Notes: generated by a model from the letters alone, not told the origin. A stretch of DNA of 64,000 bases from Phytophthora colocasiae (GCA_018806915.1 JAGKQI010000102.1:124001-188000), one strand, 5' to 3'; shown: positions 32,901 to 44,158, counted from the stretch's first letter. Numbers and translations are program-made.

Positions 32901-33607
32901 CAATGCAAGTAACGACTGAAATTTGGAAGAAGTACAGCAAGCACAACGCGTCACATCGTGTCGTCGGCTGCAAACTTCCAAGCACCATTCTGTACCTCAA
33001 GCACGTAGAAGTCAGAGGACTTGCTAGCCAGTGAACCCGACTTGATAGCCCACCACTTAATGGCAGCCTGCTTGTACATCTCGCGTGCGTCTCGCGGTGG
33101 GTTTGCACTCGGGTAGATACCTGTGCCATTCAGGTCTTCCAGCACCTCTGCATCCAGGAACATGTCGCCTAAGACTTTGCGCATAAAGAGCTTGAACTTG
33201 TCCGACGTCTTGAGATCGTAGATGGTCTTGAGCACGTTCGGGAAGGCCGCATTGGCGAATACCACTGCCTTGGCCGAGACGGACTCGGACCAATCCGAGC
33301 TGGGCTTGTACACGCCAATATCGTTCTTGCAGTCGTGCACCTTCCACAGCGCGTTGCTTGAGTCCGACAGCAGACCGAGACACGAGCGAGCGCGGTTCTC
33401 CGCGTACTTGTGCAGCCGGATCTTCCGTTCATACGAGAGTGATGGTCCCTGTGCTGGCGGGACGAAGTCGTCGTCCTGTGAGTTCGAGTTGTTCGCTGAG
33501 TCGCTCCATTCCGCATTGGCATTAGCATTGGCGACTGCGGCATTCGCATCCGTCGGGACGTCGGGGGCTGCAACTGCTGGCGGTGGCACCGCAGCGCTCT
33601 GGTTCAT
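29962..33607 (-). CDS. START-like / FYVE / FIST domain fusion protein, 5 exons
   Basis: Exons 32996-33607, 32496-32845, 30377-32435, 30197-30313 and 29962-30129 close exactly at 1101 aa. Residues about 60-315 form a START-like lipid-binding region (NDIGVYKPSSDWSESVSAKA, DFYVLE joined to YIGIETSGGDIVACYL). Residues 322-395 are a FYVE zinc finger (RRFCVLCNKRFSSI, the PI3P-binding RRRHHCRTCGE, CWACS, CSKCV). A charged disordered linker follows. Residues about 645-1095 match FIST_N and FIST_C sensory domains (HFMVIGFSTGFSAEVIVNLL, YIGGTIARGM, CPIIGGCSSDATRHG, MGIAFALCFPS, LMGMTTFGEIGH). FYVE predicts endosomal PI3P membranes. FIST is best known from bacterial signalling proteins and eukaryotic FBXO22. 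The first intron (150 bp, donor GTACAG) was chosen by START-domain continuity and is the least certain junction. Confidence 0.87.
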
Positions 33608-34201
33608 CCTGTTGGCTGTGGTATAAGCTGGAAACCTGTTGCTGGAGCTTCTTGGTTGCGTGTGACGAAGCTTCCGCGGAAAGATGGGAGGGATATCCTA
33701 CGTTTAATCCGATCTAAAGACACGAGGCCTGCACCGAAAACTGCGGTGGAAGTGGGAATTGAGGGGAGGGAACGAACGCAGGAGGAAGCCGAGGAAGAGC
33801 TGTCAAGTCGAGCCGAACGCGTTCTGCCCAATGGAGCTGGTCTCCACGTCGTGCCGGACGCAGTCGAGCTTCGCGCGCCGTTCCGCGACAGACGGGACGG
33901 CTGCAGTCCCACTGTATCCCTCCTTTTTGGTACAGTTGTGGTACACATGTGTAGCCATATTTTTCACACGATTGGTCAAATACAAATATATTTTCTACCA
34001 ATCCATAGCTTCACGTAAGTCGACTAGCACAACCCCAGCTTTCTACCAATGACACGTATCTCTATTTCAACCAATGGAAAATGATTGAGCGACGTGCTGC
34101 ATCAACTCACATGAAGTGTCACTGCAACCCGTGCCGCTGTTGGTCAGCATGTAAGTTGCTGTGTGTCGAAGAAGGAGACCATCACTCTGTATTCTGCAGC
34201 G
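33608..34201. promoter_or_regulatory. Divergent promoter region with four CCAAT motifs
   Basis: A 594-bp interval between the FYVE-FIST gene and the F-box-like gene. ATTGG at 33971-33975 and CCAAT at 33998-34002, 34046-34050 and 34071-34075 cluster within about 230 bp upstream of the F-box-like gene. No coding sequence supported. Confidence 0.45.
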
Positions 34202-35360
34202 ATGGTTTCTCCTACGGACCTCATGACGGACGACCTGGTGCATTACGTCGCTGGTTTTCTGTCGCCATCCGACCTCATGGCTGCGATGTCAGTTATCTTC
34301 CGTCATTATAAGTCGATTGATCCCTTACTAACTGTTTCCTTCTTGTTTTCAGTCAAGTGAACTCGTGGTGGGGAACTGTATGCGCCAGCGACGTCATTTG
34401 GCGACGACTGTGTGTCACTCGTTGGTTGCTGCCACGTCCTGAACGTTTGAAACGCAGTACTGGTACCTCCAGCTACTTTGAGCTCTATCAGTATCTAGAC
34501 AGAGCTCGATATCTGCCCCGGGGTAAATACACGACGAAGGTAAAGCATCCTGTTGTCTCTCAGTATGATAGCTATTACTTATGTTTGTGTATCACAGCAT
34601 CAGATCGTGTGGGGTCGAGGCCGAGATGAAGGTGCGGACGTGTGGATGACGGTGGCGCACAGCTCCAATTGCCAAGTGCTTTCGACAAACGGAACGTCTT
34701 ACATCCAGCTACGAGTTGTAGTGCAGAACTTGCGTCCTCAGCCACTGACTGTAGATCTACAAGAGCTGGAGGTGCGAATGAAAGGGGGCAGCGAGGGAAC
34801 GATCTTCGGTGTCGGATCAATTGCCAACCAACCGGTTGTTGAAGCTGCGGATACAGCGCGGATGCAACGATTGGCACCAGCTGTACTAGCTCTGAACGGA
34901 GTGGACGTGCATCCGTCGCTCACGAGTCAGTTGATTGAGCTCAAGATGTTTGACTTCGCCGTGCTGGCAGTCAACGTCGTGTGCAATGGCTGCGAGTTCG
35001 AGCCCGATTTTCTCGAGTCCTGCAACGCATTGTGGGTGCCGATTCGCCGGATTGGGAGATGCACGTCGTTGAGTACGTGTCGTTGCGGGTTGATCCCAGA
35101 CAGCTACCATCGCGGCACTATCCGCGTGCCGATGGTGGACGAGTCGGTGATCTGGAGACACTACGATCTCGTTTCGAATCGTTTTATGGTGCGTTCTGTT
35201 TCCATTGACAAGGTGCAGTGTCTGCCGTTGTACTTGTGGTGCTGACTTTGTGATGTTTTAGGTCCTGGATACTCGATCAATCGAAGATGTCGACCACTTC
35301 AGTAATTTTTTAAGCTCGCCGATCAGTCATTTCTCCAAGCGGAAGCGCAGCATTTCGTAG
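34202..35360 (+). CDS. F-box-like protein, 4 exons
   Basis: Exons 34202-34287, 34353-34539, 34598-35188 and 35262-35360 give 320 aa in frame. The N-terminus reads as an F-box: DLMTDDLVHYVAGFLSPSDL, then AAIQVNSWWGTVCASDVIWR and RLCVTRWLLP (the W-x-x-L-C-x-x-x-W pattern). F-box proteins dock substrates to SCF ubiquitin ligases through SKP1. The remaining 240 residues are beta-rich (DVWMTVAHSSNCQVLSTNG, YIQLRVVVQNLRPQPLTVDL, IELKMFDFAVLAVNVVC) and would be the substrate-binding part; I do not recognise that fold by family. The C-terminus is basic (SKRKRSIS). Frames open upstream of ATG 34202 use non-ATG codons. Confidence 0.75.
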
Positions 35361-35522
35361 CTACTACCATGCAAGTGGCATATAAAATACGAGTAAGGAT
35401 ATTGTATTTGAGCGTTTTATTTTTCCTGTTGACTCTTTCTCAACGCTCGATATCGTTATAGAATTGCGCGATCCAACCCTTCGAGAGCAGACAAGCTAGT
35501 GCCTCTTCACCACATTTGGAGA

Positions 35523-37865
35523 ATGTCTGCAAACGAAGACGTCGAGAAGGACACAGTTGCCCCAGCAGCGGATGCAGCTTCCAAAAAGGCAGTGAAGAGC
35601 CCATGGCTGTCGGCCTATCACAACTCGGTCGCCGGTATCAAAGCTGGATCCAGCTGCATGCAGTTAGTGGACGTTTACGGTGACGGCGACGCTAAACTCG
35701 TCATAGCAGATGGAGACCAACGGCTGAAGATGTTCAAAGGTGCTCGTTTGTGACTGAAAGTTGTTTTCATTCTGGGGTTTATTGTAACAGTATTTTTCAA
35801 TTAGGCTCGTCACTTCACGGAGAGCAAGCTGTTCTTGGAGTACCGTCAGCGTTGTGCTACTTCTACTCGGGTGCGATAACAGATATGCTGCGCAGTTTCA
35901 TCTCAACTCATTGGTGATTCTGCCCCACAGATAATAATCGCCCTCGGATTCCAGCTATCGCAGTTGCATCTGGCCCATACATTTTCATCTATCGTAATTT
36001 TCGCCCTCACTACAAATTCACAGTGCCATCTATCGAAATTGACGCCCAAGAGACGAAACTGTGGGAAGCGCTGGCAAAATGCACCATTGAGGTTCCGGAC
36101 GCGCTGGCGCAGCTTTCAACCATGCGGTAAATCGGCTTCTTGTCACTGCTAGTTCTATTAAGTACTCACAACATTTTTTCACCATGTAGTGGACTCGGAA
36201 TTCGCTTGTCGGAGCGGTCTCGAGGCCTGCTGGCGATTGACAACATCGAAGAGCAAGCAGAATATGTATCGAGATTTATGGATGAGCCGCTCGTCGAGCG
36301 CTCATGTGTGACTTGTATGACTTCTATCAACAAGAACATGGATGACAAGGACGCAGTTAGCTGGTAAGGAGCTTTACAATGATCTTTTGTTGTGAGTTTG
36401 AAGTAACTAATGCTATTTCACTAGTCTTATCGTCGCTACCGAAGGCTGTATGGTATACGTGTTGGACCCACAGGGCACATCTCTCATCCAGCAGGTCAAA
36501 GTTCCTGGTGTTCCGGTCGAAATTGTTGCAGTTGGGCTGCTGGATGTCGAGTGCCGACTCGTTATCACGACACGCAACGGGTCTGTCTTCATGATCAAGA
36601 ATGGCGAGCTATTGAAGTCTGTGATTGAGTTGGAATCTCCTGCGTGTGGCTTGGTGCAGCTGGAGAAGAGCATTGTAATCGCATCTATGAGCCGGAAACT
36701 CACGTCTTACCATCTGAAAGGTAAAAAAAACTGGAGTTTAACCATGAGCGACGACATTGTAGCTCTCGAGGCATTCAGCCTTCGGCGAACCAAAGATACC
36801 CGCGGCGTGCTTGTGGCATTGCGCAATGGTGAAGTGACTTTGTACAACGAGAAAGTCAAAGTGTGCACTCTGAGCACAGATACAGTGCTCACCGGAATGC
36901 GGTTCGGTCAATACGGCCGTGAAGAAGCCTCACTTGTGCTTGTGCAGAAGAGTGGGGCGCTTTCGCTGAAGATCCTAAAACGTACAGCCAGTCTGGAAGC
37001 GATCTCTGAAGCAGCAGGGCCTCCTCCAGAGCAAGGTAACATAACCTATTTCATCTGAGAATGCTCCATTTGTGTTTACTGACAGTTGTTCTCTGTAGAT
37101 ATCCCGCTAAACATTCCCAAGAAGACGACATTATACGTCGAGCAGACTCAGCGTGAGCGAGATCATGCCACTGAAATGCATCGCCACTTTCAACGGGATC
37201 TCTGCAAGCTGCGCTTGACTACAGCGCGTGCTTATGTCAAGATCATCAAAGATGGACAGGCAAGTATACTTTAGATATCGAAGCACAGCATTGTTCTCAC
37301 AATATTTAATGACAGGGACCGGTATCGTACTCGACTGGTGCAGCAATCCGTTTGAACGCACAGGTGCAAGGAATCGGCCCATTTTTTCGAATCAAGCTCA
37401 ACGTACAGGTTGTGGCAAATTAGTTGAAAAAGTCTACGACTCCTGAAACACTAACACTTTCTGGCATTTTGTCTGTTCAGAATGCTGGTACCAAAGCTGT
37501 GACGGAAATCACTGTTGCCTTCCACTACGACCACGAACTGTACCGCGTGGAGCAGAGTCTCCTTCTAATCCCGCTCGTGATTCCCGTGAGTTGTGACTCG
37601 GTTTTTTTGCTGTTCGAAGCTAACGTGGTGCTATCTTGTGTTGCTCATCCAGAATGTGCAATACCAGTACGCTGTAGACGTGGAGAGCATCTCGGAGGTC
37701 GGGGCAGCAGACAACGTGTCCATCTTTGTCTGCGGCAAGGAGAGGTACGTGTTACGCACTGAAATGTGAAGCTACCTGAAGCTAACGTGCTTATCGCCCT
37801 GATGTAGCTGTGTTCCACTGGTTTCCGCTGTCGTAAGCATGCCACTGAGCGAGCCCGAGATGTAG
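35523..37865 (+). CDS. BBS1: Bardet-Biedl syndrome 1 protein (BBSome subunit), 10 exons
   Basis: Exons 35523-35739, 35805-35870, 35931-36126, 36190-36363, 36425-37035, 37099-37259, 37316-37408, 37481-37585, 37653-37744 and 37808-37865 yield 590 aa, close to human BBS1. BBS1 is a beta-propeller subunit of the BBSome, which carries membrane proteins in and out of cilia with ARL6. Matching segments include LVDVYGDGDAKLVIADGDQR, IPAIAVASGPYIFIYRNFRP, MDDKDAVSW joined to CLIVATEGCMVYVLDP, FGQYGREEASLVLVQKSGAL, LSLKILKRTA and the C-terminal LVSAVVSMPLSEPEM. Intron 6 uses a GC donor (CAG|GCAAGT at 37260), needed to reach the conserved GPVSYSTGAAIRL frame. It is consistent with flagellated zoospores. 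Confidence 0.95.
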
Positions 37866-38644
37866 CTACATGTTCCGCACTTAAGGATCATGTAGCAAGA
37901 CTTTGCCAAGCAAACGACCACTGCATTGTTTGATGAATCCACAAAGTGAGCGAGATCGACATCTCAGTACAGTATCGTTTACCTACTGTTACTAGTACCG
38001 GTAACATGCACAACCACCGTAGGACACCACTAAGCTTAGATGACCTTGCAGCGTTGGGACGATGAATGCGCTTGTACGTTTGGTTGGCGGCCGTTCATGT
38101 CCATTGCCCCGTTGCCACCGGGCCGTTGGACAGCAAATGATCTGCAGGAAATATACCGCGTAATCACTGATTACTAATCAGGTGGCGCCTCAATCGACAC
38201 ATGCTTGCTTTACTTGGTTCTGTCTGCATGAAGGAGGAAGCTATCCGATCTGGCATGGTCGAGCAAGCATTCGCCCTGGTAGCAACATCTAGAATCAATG
38301 GGGATCGCGTTGCCCCACGCTGGGCTCCTACTGCAGGAGCTCACCCTGATACATGTAACCAGGCTGATTCGGTGTTAGACTACATAATCATGATTCATCG
38401 GTCTGTCTTTTAATCTCCGGCCACCTCTAATAAAATATACATTCGAAAAAAGAATCCATACAAATCCGCTGTTACTTGTACTGTGAAAATAAGTCCCCCC
38501 ATCCCTTGATAACGGTGGACACATCCAGCTCATGCTGGTTGCCGTCATGCAATTCCTCCTCCGACATATCGCAAGTCGGCCTCCACCGGTTCCATCAAAG
38601 TCTCCATCATTATTCAATCACCTCCCGTGAACCGACAGCAGATC
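37866..38644. other. Intergenic between BBS1 and the phosphatase gene
   Basis: A 779-bp spacer with only short unsupported ORFs. An AATAAAATATA string near 38430 could be a poly(A) context. Nothing else is recognised. Confidence 0.4.
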
Positions 38645-41119
38645 ATGGCGGCTCGAACAGCGGAGGTACCGGCATCTCCAGCCCCGCAGACCGACTTCCA
38701 CGCACTGCAAGCTCAGAATTCGACTCACCCTGTCGATGACGCAATGGTTTCCACTGAGTACGAGCCTGTGCCGGACAAGGAGCGTCGTTCGCTCACCAAC
38801 CGCCGCAAATGGATCATTGCGGGTGCTATCGTTGTTGCAGTGGCTGCAGTCATCGCGGTGATTGTCGTGTTAACCCAGTCGGACGACGACGATTCCAGTG
38901 ACAGCACTACCATCACAGCAACCACTTTACTAGCGTTGCCTCATGTTGCAGTGGCCAACGTGACAATGATAGACGCGTCGTCAGAAGACGATTCCAAGGA
39001 CAAATGTGTCGAGCTCGAGTGGATCCCGACGGGTGTCGACTGGATGGCGTCGTCTGGTACCTCCATTTCCTACTTGTGCATGCAGCAGAGTGTGGAAGCG
39101 ACAGAAACTGGAGAAGATGTCGGAAGCGTTGATCTGGACACGATCTCAGTGGTTCGACGTGTAGTGGTTGTATCTGACAGTTGCCCGTCCAACATGGAAA
39201 CACTCGCGAATCCGAGCTCCAACTTGTTTGTGTGCGTGGAATTCGTGTCGGCCAGCACTGCTTTCGATACGCAGCAGTACCTAGTGGATCTCATGACGAC
39301 CACCGAGGAATTCTACAACCACGACACTCCAGGATGGATCACTTGGCCTGCTGACCTCAAGATGTACTCGGGCGCAGCTAGCGTGTATCTGAGTGCTCGA
39401 TACCCGGTTCGTCCTATTGTGGGGCTTGAAGTGCTTTCGGACGTCAGTTCCGACACGACTTACTTCTCGTGCGAAGAACTGGAGCCTCGAGGTCAATGGG
39501 AGACGCCAGGTTTCGTGTTGAAGTCGTCTGAAGGTGCGAGCAGTAACAGCGATTCAAGCGACGTCGTTGTCTGCGTTCAGCGTCCACTAGCGAACGAAAC
39601 TGGTTCCTTCTCTGTCTTGACCGACCTAACGGTGGTTCTTCCGACCGATTCGTGTCCAGAAGCTACCAATAGCGCCAACATCACAGAAATCACGAGTGAC
39701 CAGATCAAGTTGTGCGCGGAATGGGATCTCGTGGACTTTGGTAACAGCAGCTCGATTTCAAGTGATGCAACTTCGTCGTTCGTAGCAGAATTGGCACTGT
39801 ACGAAACGTCTGGCGATGAAGCTGTGGGTCTCAATATCTCGACGGCAATTCCTGGAAGTTGGGACGTCATTGGTAACGAATCCACAGGAACTGTGCAGAC
39901 ATTTATCTTGGCAAGGAACTTCGAGCCCTACGTCTTGAACAGTACAAATAGCATTGGCGATGACATTTCATCGTCTGTGGAAGCCATTGCGTCAAATTCG
40001 AGTGAGACGCTCTCATTTAAAGTGCTCCAAATTGCGGACATGCACTTGACTGGAAACCCTGACTACCCGTGCTCGTCTGGACCAAGTTCCATTCGTTCGA
40101 GTCTGTTGGCAGCAGCTTCTGTTATCGCTGAGGAATTGAGAAAAGAAAGCAACTCGTCCAGTTCTGCCACTGCTGGTGAAGACAGCGATCCGATGTACAA
40201 CGTGTGCCGTGAAGCTGTTACAGTCGCGTTCCTCGATGAGCTGCTGGATATCGAGCAGCCGGACTTCGTGGTGTTCACAGGCGACAACGTTCAGACAGAT
40301 CTCGACACTGCGATGCACACGTTCGCGATGGGGATCTTCACTGCGCGTGTGGAGAGTCGAGGAATCCCTTGGTCTGCTGTTTTTGGTAATCATGATGCTG
40401 AAGGAGGGCTGTCACGTGAAGAGATGTTGGACTTGATGGTAGAAGGGAAGCAATACTCACACGTGAAGTACGGACCTCGTGACATTGGAGGCGTTGGAAA
40501 CTATGAGGTCAACATTGTGGCTCCAGTCGATGGTCCTTGGGGAGCACAGGGCGACACTGTGTTCCGAATGTACTTCTTGGACTCCCATGCAAACATGGAC
40601 ACCGCGACGTACCCTCTGGTTAACGATCCATCCGACTACGACTGGATCAAGGAGACTCAAATCGAATTCTACCGAGAGCTCGCCAAGTCTCATGCTGAAG
40701 GAGACAACAACTCGTCGCAGAACGGCAGTGTACCCGCTGTCATGTACTATCACATTCCCGTTCCAGAGTACTCACTTGCCTCACCTTTAAACCGGGTCGG
40801 CGACAAAAATGAAGCGACTGCTAGCGCTGCAGTGAACAGTGGTCTGTTCTCGGCTCTTGTTGAAATGGGAGACGTCAAGGCCACATTTGTGGGTCACGAC
40901 CACATCAACGAGTACTGTTACTCGCGTCAAGGCGTTCAATTGTGCTACGGAGGTGGAATCGGAATGGGTAGAGCATATGGGCTCACTTCCTTCGAACGTC
41001 GAGCACGTGTGCTGGAATGGACTTTCAACGCCAACCAGACACGATCTCTGCAAAGTTGGAAACGGCACTTGGATGACCCCACGCAAATCCAGTCACTGGA
41101 AGTGCTCTACTCCGAATAG
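38645..41119 (+). CDS. Membrane-anchored calcineurin-like metallophosphoesterase
   Basis: An intron-free 824-aa protein. A single membrane segment (about residues 54-76, WIIAGAIVVAVAAVIAVIVV) after a basic stretch suggests a type II anchor. The middle (80-450) is a S/T/D-rich ectodomain with repeated modules containing DSCP and CVE/CVQ cysteines. The C-terminal third is a metallophosphoesterase with every metal ligand visible: LQIADMHL, VVFTGDNVQTD, AVFGNHDAEGG, MYYHIPVPEY and FVGHDHINEYC. The fold resembles Dcr2/PPA29-type purple acid-like phosphatases. The substrate is unknown, and surface or secretory-pathway location is inferred. ATG 38645 (MAARTAEVPAS) is the first true ATG. Confidence 0.9.
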   Translation: MAARTAEVPASPAPQTDFHALQAQNSTHPVDDAMVSTEYEPVPDKERRSLTNRRKWIIAGAIVVAVAAVIAVIVVLTQSDDDDSSDSTTITATTLLALPHVAVANVTMIDASSEDDSKDKCVELEWIPTGVDWMASSGTSISYLCMQQSVEATETGEDVGSVDLDTISVVRRVVVVSDSCPSNMETLANPSSNLFVCVEFVSASTAFDTQQYLVDLMTTTEEFYNHDTPGWITWPADLKMYSGAASVYLSARYPVRPIVGLEVLSDVSSDTTYFSCEELEPRGQWETPGFVLKSSEGASSNSDSSDVVVCVQRPLANETGSFSVLTDLTVVLPTDSCPEATNSANITEITSDQIKLCAEWDLVDFGNSSSISSDATSSFVAELALYETSGDEAVGLNISTAIPGSWDVIGNESTGTVQTFILARNFEPYVLNSTNSIGDDISSSVEAIASNSSETLSFKVLQIADMHLTGNPDYPCSSGPSSIRSSLLAAASVIAEELRKESNSSSSATAGEDSDPMYNVCREAVTVAFLDELLDIEQPDFVVFTGDNVQTDLDTAMHTFAMGIFTARVESRGIPWSAVFGNHDAEGGLSREEMLDLMVEGKQYSHVKYGPRDIGGVGNYEVNIVAPVDGPWGAQGDTVFRMYFLDSHANMDTATYPLVNDPSDYDWIKETQIEFYRELAKSHAEGDNNSSQNGSVPAVMYYHIPVPEYSLASPLNRVGDKNEATASAAVNSGLFSALVEMGDVKATFVGHDHINEYCYSRQGVQLCYGGGIGMGRAYGLTSFERRARVLEWTFNANQTRSLQSWKRHLDDPTQIQSLEVLYSE

Positions 41120-41289
41120 GAAACCACTTCTACGAATATTCTAACAGCTCAAGTAAGTACTTCAAGTAAAATATAACCGCTCATTCTCACCTGAGACCAT
41201 CGTGTCCACTGGATAACGAGCACCACTCGCAAACGGTTTGTGCTTGCCATTCCTCAAACTTCCTCCGTCTCGAAGAAACCCTGTCAAAC

Positions 41290-42441
41290 ATGCAGCGCTG
41301 GGGTGTGCTTCGTGAAGTAGCAGCAGTAGCTTTGCTATTGCTCACGAGAACCACTGCCCTCAACCTTGAAGGTATCAACGGAACAGAGTTGACCCCTTAC
41401 ATCGGCAAGAAGCTCCCGCCCGGCCGCATTGAAGAAGCGTCTCCAATCATTCAAGGTGCTTGCTATTCGCCGTTCCACCTTTCCGTGTATCCCTTGTATG
41501 GAGGGAGTGCCGCGGGCCTTGATAGTGCCATGGATGCCGACTTCAACATCATGAAGAAATACGTCAAAGTCGTACGCACCTACTACTCGAGCTTCTACGG
41601 CTATCCAGTAACTCCCCAGGCAGCGAAAAACGGTGTCCAGCTTTACCTCGGCGTCTTCATGACTGATGAAAGCTGGTACAATGACCAAGTTAATGCCGCA
41701 GTTGATGCCGTCAAAAATTACCCAAACACGATCAAAGCCATCCTTGTTGGCAACGAGAACATCTACCCGGCAGGCCCGTACTCAGCTGCTCAGGTGTTAA
41801 GTCGAGTGAATGCCTTACGTGCACGGATTCTCAGTGAGACTGGCCGAACAGTAAATATCGGCACGGTCCAGCGACACAACGAATGGCTGAGCCCCAGTAC
41901 GCGCTCCGACATGCTGGCACTAGCGGCTGGTTGTGATATCATTGGTGTGAACATTTACCCCTTCTTCGACGTCTCGTACAGGGCCAGTGACCCTCTGGCA
42001 ATGCTCAATGGTGCTTGGAACGAAATGCTAACAGTTTTCCCGTCAGACAAAGTTCGCCTCACGGAAATCGGGTTCCCCACCGCTGGGGCACCACCTTCTT
42101 TCGCACCCTCCAACATTCCCAGTCTCGCCAACTCGATTTCCTTCTACAAGGCATTCCTCAACTGGAGTCCTGTTAGTGGCGGTCAGGAGGTTTTCTGGTT
42201 TATGTTCTTCGATCGCAGGCAGGATGACAACACAATGGGGATTGAGCTTGAGAAATACTTTGGCTTTTACACGGCGAACGGGGCAGCCAAGTCGCCCAGT
42301 TTCCCAAACTTAGTGGCAGCTCCGACCTCTGCACCGACTCCAGCACCAACTTCTGCTCCGACTCCAGCACCAACTTCTGCTCCGACAAGTGCACCAACGT
42401 CGAATCAGGTCTGTCGGGTTCACAAGGTGTTCTCCGGCTAA
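41290..42441 (+). CDS. Secreted glycoside hydrolase family 17 endo-1,3-beta-glucanase
   Basis: A 383-aa intron-free protein. The N-terminal signal peptide (about residues 1-24, with AAVALLLLTRTTA) directs secretion. The GH17 barrel has GACYSPFHLSVYPLYGG, MKKYVKVVRTYYSSFYG, the acid/base glutamate in AILVGNENIYP and the nucleophile in VRLTEIGFPTAGAPP, with VFWFMFFDRRQDD near the end. It hydrolyses or remodels beta-1,3-glucan, the main oomycete wall polymer. After residue 345 come PTSAPTPA repeats encoded by 24-bp units, a common oomycete linker to the wall or to another module, but the protein stops soon after (HKVFSG). Confidence 0.93.
   Translation: MQRWGVLREVAAVALLLLTRTTALNLEGINGTELTPYIGKKLPPGRIEEASPIIQGACYSPFHLSVYPLYGGSAAGLDSAMDADFNIMKKYVKVVRTYYSSFYGYPVTPQAAKNGVQLYLGVFMTDESWYNDQVNAAVDAVKNYPNTIKAILVGNENIYPAGPYSAAQVLSRVNALRARILSETGRTVNIGTVQRHNEWLSPSTRSDMLALAAGCDIIGVNIYPFFDVSYRASDPLAMLNGAWNEMLTVFPSDKVRLTEIGFPTAGAPPSFAPSNIPSLANSISFYKAFLNWSPVSGGQEVFWFMFFDRRQDDNTMGIELEKYFGFYTANGAAKSPSFPNLVAAPTSAPTPAPTSAPTPAPTSAPTSAPTSNQVCRVHKVFSG
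42328..42400 (+). repeat. 24-bp coding minisatellite (PTSAPTPA units)
   Basis: Roughly three units of a 24-bp repeat (core GCTCCGACTCCAGCACCAAC) near the 3' end of the GH17 gene, coding a Pro/Thr/Ser-rich linker. Confidence 0.85.
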
Positions 42442-42584
42442 GACTAAATGTGTACTGGTCCTGCTTGCACCGTTACCTACACACGATACAGCGTAGTTCT
42501 TCACCTCATAACCGACTACGAATACAGCCACAATTGCCAATACTAAAGCATCCATTGTTTTATACTCACCTGCTTGGTGAGCAA

Positions 42585-44158
42585 CTAGAGACACATGTCG
42601 AGCATACTCGTACTTGTCGGTTGTTCTGGGCGAATGTACGGCAAGAGACTCTCACCAAACGCATCGTATAGCAACGTCACAATATCACCCAAAGCAGAAG
42701 CTGAAGATGACGACTTGGACATCGAAAAATAAGTTCCTGACGCATGCTGCACATTACGACAAAAAGGTTAACATGTCAAAAGTCGGTGAGCACGACAAAT
42801 ATCTGCTTACCACCAAAATGCCGAGACAGTTTTGCGCCTGAAGTCTTTCCACAAGATTGGGGTTCGACGACGAAAGTGCTGGTTCCAGGCGCCGGTAATA
42901 CTTCTCTAAGTTAGGGAAAAGCAAACTCTCCATCACCAACGGCCCCAAGAACAGCATACCTACATCAAACAACCAAAATCAATCCGTCTGCCAGTCCACT
43001 TTAATTTCAGAACGAAGTAGACGAAGTTTACCGTGTAGGGCACCGTATTGAGTCGAAAATGGGCACACCGGGTCTGTAATTGCCTTGTGGTACGTCTTGG
43101 ACACACGTGCCTGGATGTTGGCGTACTTTTCGCCGTAGCGCTCGCAGATCTGAGCCACCAATTTGGCTGAATACTTGCGCAGTGCCCAATGATCATCGGC
43201 GGGGTTCTCGCACAGCTGCGTGCCAAGAACGCACGTCAAAATAGCTGGAATCAATTGATGAAGCTGCAGTACAGCACAAATAACAGAGCTATTAAGACCC
43301 TCCAACACAGAATAAAAGCTGCAGAAATCACTTACATAGAGCTCCACGTGCAGGTTCTGGTTGACAAGCAGGCAGCGGCACGCGCGCATGAGTGAGACGA
43401 GCAAGGACAGGTCGTGGTTACTGTGCTTCACCTCCTCGTAGATGAAACGGGAGAAATAAGGCAGCAACTGATGGATGCCTGGATCCTGAGCCAGACTAGT
43501 GAATGCCGCTCGTCGCAGCTCAAAGTCATCGCTCTTCACAGCCTCCGTGACCTTCGTGTAGTACAGTTGCATCTCCTCCGTCAACACGTGCTTGACTCGA
43601 GGTTTCCTGTCCACATTCTGGACGAACGCCTCATCCTTGATGGACGTGTGGCACGTGGAGTCATCATCCACCGACTCGTTCTCCGGGATTAGAGGCTGCA
43701 CGCCATCTACCGCCAACCAATGCACATTAAGTACAGGCTGGAGCGGAATCTGACCCAAAGGAGCATTTAGAAGCTCCCCGAGCTCCAATTCTTCCTCCTC
43801 GACGAAAAATAGTCCGTCGTTGTCTTCACTCTGCTTGTACTTGACAGTTCCAGGGGCCGAAAACCCATATAAACTCTAGTGACAAAACAAAAAAGAATGA
43901 CGGTCAGTAAAATAGCCCCAATATATGTTCTAGGAGTTCTATTACCTCCAAGTTGCGCGCCTGCAGAGCCTGATTGACGTGCGTAGCGTCCAGTTGAGGC
44001 CGCCGCGAGTGCCGTTGGAACTTCAGAGCGTCCTGCACCACCTCACGCACACGTAACTCTGCCTCAGGCAGTAGTTCGCGCACGCATTCGTCCGTGATGT
44101 CGTCCAGCCCGAGGCTTTGGGCGACAACTTGCAGCGTCTCCGGACGGAGCAGACTCAT
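42585..44158 (-). CDS. TAF6: TFIID/SAGA subunit TAF6 homologue, 5 exons
   Basis: Exons 43946-44158, 43336-43875, 43032-43263, 42811-42959 and 42585-42746 give 431 aa in frame. Residues 1-71 are a histone fold (SLLRPETLQVVAQSLGLDDI, VREVVQDALKFQRHSRR, HVNQALQARNLE) that pairs with TAF9. After the junction comes SLYGFSAPGTVKYK, then HWLAVDGVQPLIPEN, QLYYTKVTEAVKSDDFELRR and the HEAT-repeat C-terminal domain (QLIPAILTCVLGTQLC, DDHWALRKYSAKLVAQICER, LGDIVTLLYDAFGESLLPYI). All are TAF6 landmarks. It functions in RNA polymerase II preinitiation. The C-terminal region is shorter than in animals. Confidence 0.94.

Noticed and set aside
32951..33607. Reading the first FYVE-FIST exon as a separate 218-aa gene ending ...KFAADDTM
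   Set aside because: The START-like domain would be cut off; splicing from GTACAG (donor at 32995) to TAC at 32845 restores the fold and the frame.
37270..37275. GTATAC donor for BBS1 intron 6
   Set aside because: It would shift the frame and destroy the conserved GPVSYSTG segment; the GC donor keeps it.
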